This document shows positions 62,982 through 64,000 of a DNA stretch of 64,000 nt, piece by piece. Position 1 is the stretch's first letter. Each line of letters begins with the position of its first letter. The notes beneath the pieces were generated by a model, which searched no databases, was not told where the DNA came from, and saw only the letters and a list, made by a program, of their open reading frames with translations. This DNA is from JACVRW01 sp034664125 (GTDB lineage: Bacteria; Actinomycetota; Thermoleophilia; Solirubrobacterales; Thermoleophilaceae), in contig JAXDIG010000023.1 in assembly GCA_034664125.1 (NCBI GenBank), forward strand, positions 1-64,000, given 5' to 3'. The translations under genes were made by a program, and so were the position numbers.

Positions 62982-64000
62982 CTACGCCGGCGCCTGCTCC
63001 GGCCGCCGCTCCGCCCACGGCCGGGCCGCCTCGAGCTGGGCGGCCAGGGCCAGCAGCTGGCCCTCGCCCGCCGGCTTCCCGGCCAGCTGGACGGCGAGCG
63101 GCAGGCCGTCCTCGCCGTGGAAGAGTGGCAGCGAGATCGCCGGTTGGCCGGTCACGTTGAAGACGGCCGTGTACGGCGTGAACTGGCCGGAGCGGCGGAA
63201 GTCCTCCCAGGGCTCGTCGCTGCAGGAGTCGATCTCGCCGATGCGCACCGGGCGCTGGGCGAGGGCCGGGGTGAGCACCACGTCGTACTCGTCCCAGAGC
63301 GCCACGATCGCGCGCGAGTACGCCCCGAGCTGGGTGCGGGCGAGCAGGTAGTCGAGTGCGGTGCGCTGGCGGATGCCCTCCCAGATCGTCCAGGAGAGCG
63401 GCTCGACCAGGTCCTCGGCCGGCTCGCGGCCGGTCACCTGAGCCCCGAAGAACAGGCCCATCGCGATCGGGGTCCCGAACACGAGCGTGAAGACCTGCAG
63501 CAGGTCCTGGCCGGCCCACGGGGCCTCCACCTGCTCCACCTCGTGGCCGAGCGACTGGAGCAACTCGGCGGCGTCGTTGACGGCGCGCTCGCAGGCGGGG
63601 TCCAGCGGCGCGGGAATCGCGGCCGTGGTGGTCACGCCGATCCGAAGCCCGCCCGGCTCGCGCGCGGCGGCCGCGGCGAACGACTCCTCGGGCGGCGGCG
63701 CCCAGGTGGCGTCGCCGGGCTCGTAGCCGGCCAGCACGTCCAGCAGCGCCGCGGTGTCCGCGACCGTGCGCGTGAGCACGCCGTCCTGGACGAGGAAGTC
63801 GTCGCCCTGCTCGGGGCCGCGCGACACCCGGCCCCGACTCGGCTTCAGCCCGACCAGCCCGCAGCAGGCGGCCGGGATCCGGATCGAGCCGCCGCCGTCG
63901 CTGCCGTGGGCGAGCGGCACCATTCCCGAGGCCACGGCGGCCGCCGCGCCACCGGAGGAGCCGCCCGGGGTGCGTTCGGTGTCCCAGGGGTTGCGCGTGG
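62982..64000 (-). CDS. amidase signature family hydrolase, 5' end outside window
   Basis: About 339 residues visible; the frame continues past base 64000 (TRNPWDTERTPGGSSGGAAA). Ser-rich loop TPGGSSGGA, GSDGGGSIRIPAACCGLVGLKPSRGRVSRGP, read in parts, and GVLTRTVADTAALLDVLAG are family motifs; the catalytic Lys lies off the edge. FNVTGQPAISLPL and GLPLAVQLAG close the domain. Similar in core motifs to the amidase at 10700 but clearly diverged. It may be an enantioselective-amidase/6-aminohexanoate-type enzyme; substrate unknown. Confidence 0.9.
   Translation of the reverse strand, partial: TRNPWDTERTPGGSSGGAAAAVASGMVPLAHGSDGGGSIRIPAACCGLVGLKPSRGRVSRGPEQGDDFLVQDGVLTRTVADTAALLDVLAGYEPGDATWAPPPEESFAAAAAREPGGLRIGVTTTAAIPAPLDPACERAVNDAAELLQSLGHEVEQVEAPWAGQDLLQVFTLVFGTPIAMGLFFGAQVTGREPAEDLVEPLSWTIWEGIRQRTALDYLLARTQLGAYSRAIVALWDEYDVVLTPALAQRPVRIGEIDSCSDEPWEDFRRSGQFTPYTAVFNVTGQPAISLPLFHGEDGLPLAVQLAGKPAGEGQLLALAAQLEAARPWAERRPEQAPA

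Overview
The window is a gene-dense, high-GC bacterial chromosome segment with short intergenic gaps and many 4-bp stop/start overlaps. CarD, PspAA/PspAB, a SigK/RskA-type sigma/anti-sigma pair, an actinobacterial CtaG, and many Solirubrobacter-like hypothetical proteins point to Actinomycetota, most likely class Thermoleophilia (Solirubrobacterales and relatives). That placement is inferred from gene content and not from a phylogenetic marker. No prophage, IS element, CRISPR array or rRNA was seen. There is one tRNA (Thr, TGT).

Layout. 1-18100: clpC, radA, disA, carD, ispD, PHP phosphatase, ispF, amidase, a lineage-specific hypothetical, a two-component system, cysS, rlmB, sigH and an L,D-transpeptidase. 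This is the Bacillus-type clpC-radA-disA-ispD-ispF-cysS-rlmB-sigH order with carD in the slot after disA and several insertions. 18100-29500: small membrane proteins, a PD-(D/E)XK nuclease overlapping tRNA-Thr, a PlsC-GpsA fusion, two ECF sigma systems, a zinc-finger rhomboid, a cobalamin-binding-like protein, pterin dehydratase and a CNNM/CorC-like protein. 29500-42400: a fatty-acid/acyl-CoA catabolic region with 3-hydroxyacyl-CoA dehydrogenase, thiolase and four acyl-CoA dehydrogenases, plus a TetR regulator, a Ser/Thr kinase, a beta-lactamase-fold hydrolase and a cell-wall-binding lipoprotein. Two almost identical 16-bp palindromic operators link the thiolase/dehydrogenase pair to an acyl-CoA dehydrogenase 9.7 kb away. 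42400-49000: ctaG and an envelope-stress island with pspA-pspAA-cNMP-binding protein on the plus strand converging on htpX-pspAB-permease-DUF4389. 49000-58100: a c-di-AMP (ydaO-type) riboswitch leading an M23 peptidase, a YibE/F protein, a subtilase, lgt, a zinc-type ABC importer behind a Zur-like box, and a Gly/Ser/Thr-rich surface protein. 58100-64000: lysA-hom-thrC-thrB-NUDIX and the 3' part of an amidase.

Links between genes. DisA makes c-di-AMP and the riboswitch at 49092 should sense it, so producer and sensor lie in one window. ispD/ispF supply isoprenoid precursors. PlsC-GpsA joins glycerol-3-phosphate formation to phosphatidate synthesis. lysA/hom/thrC/thrB form the aspartate-family pathway.

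Expression signals. Around twenty genes have a TANNNT -10 hexamer only 6-10 bases before the start codon and no ribosome binding site, so they are probably leaderless. In four of them the TAG stop codon of the upstream gene is itself the first half of that hexamer. Several starts appear to be non-standard: ATT for carD, CTG for thrC and three others, perhaps ATA for a DUF3291 gene. Structural oddities include a 585-bp insertion bounded by 31-bp direct repeats, a 27-bp element repeated at two convergent junctions, a 42-bp perfect tandem duplication, and a cluster of short repeats before radA.
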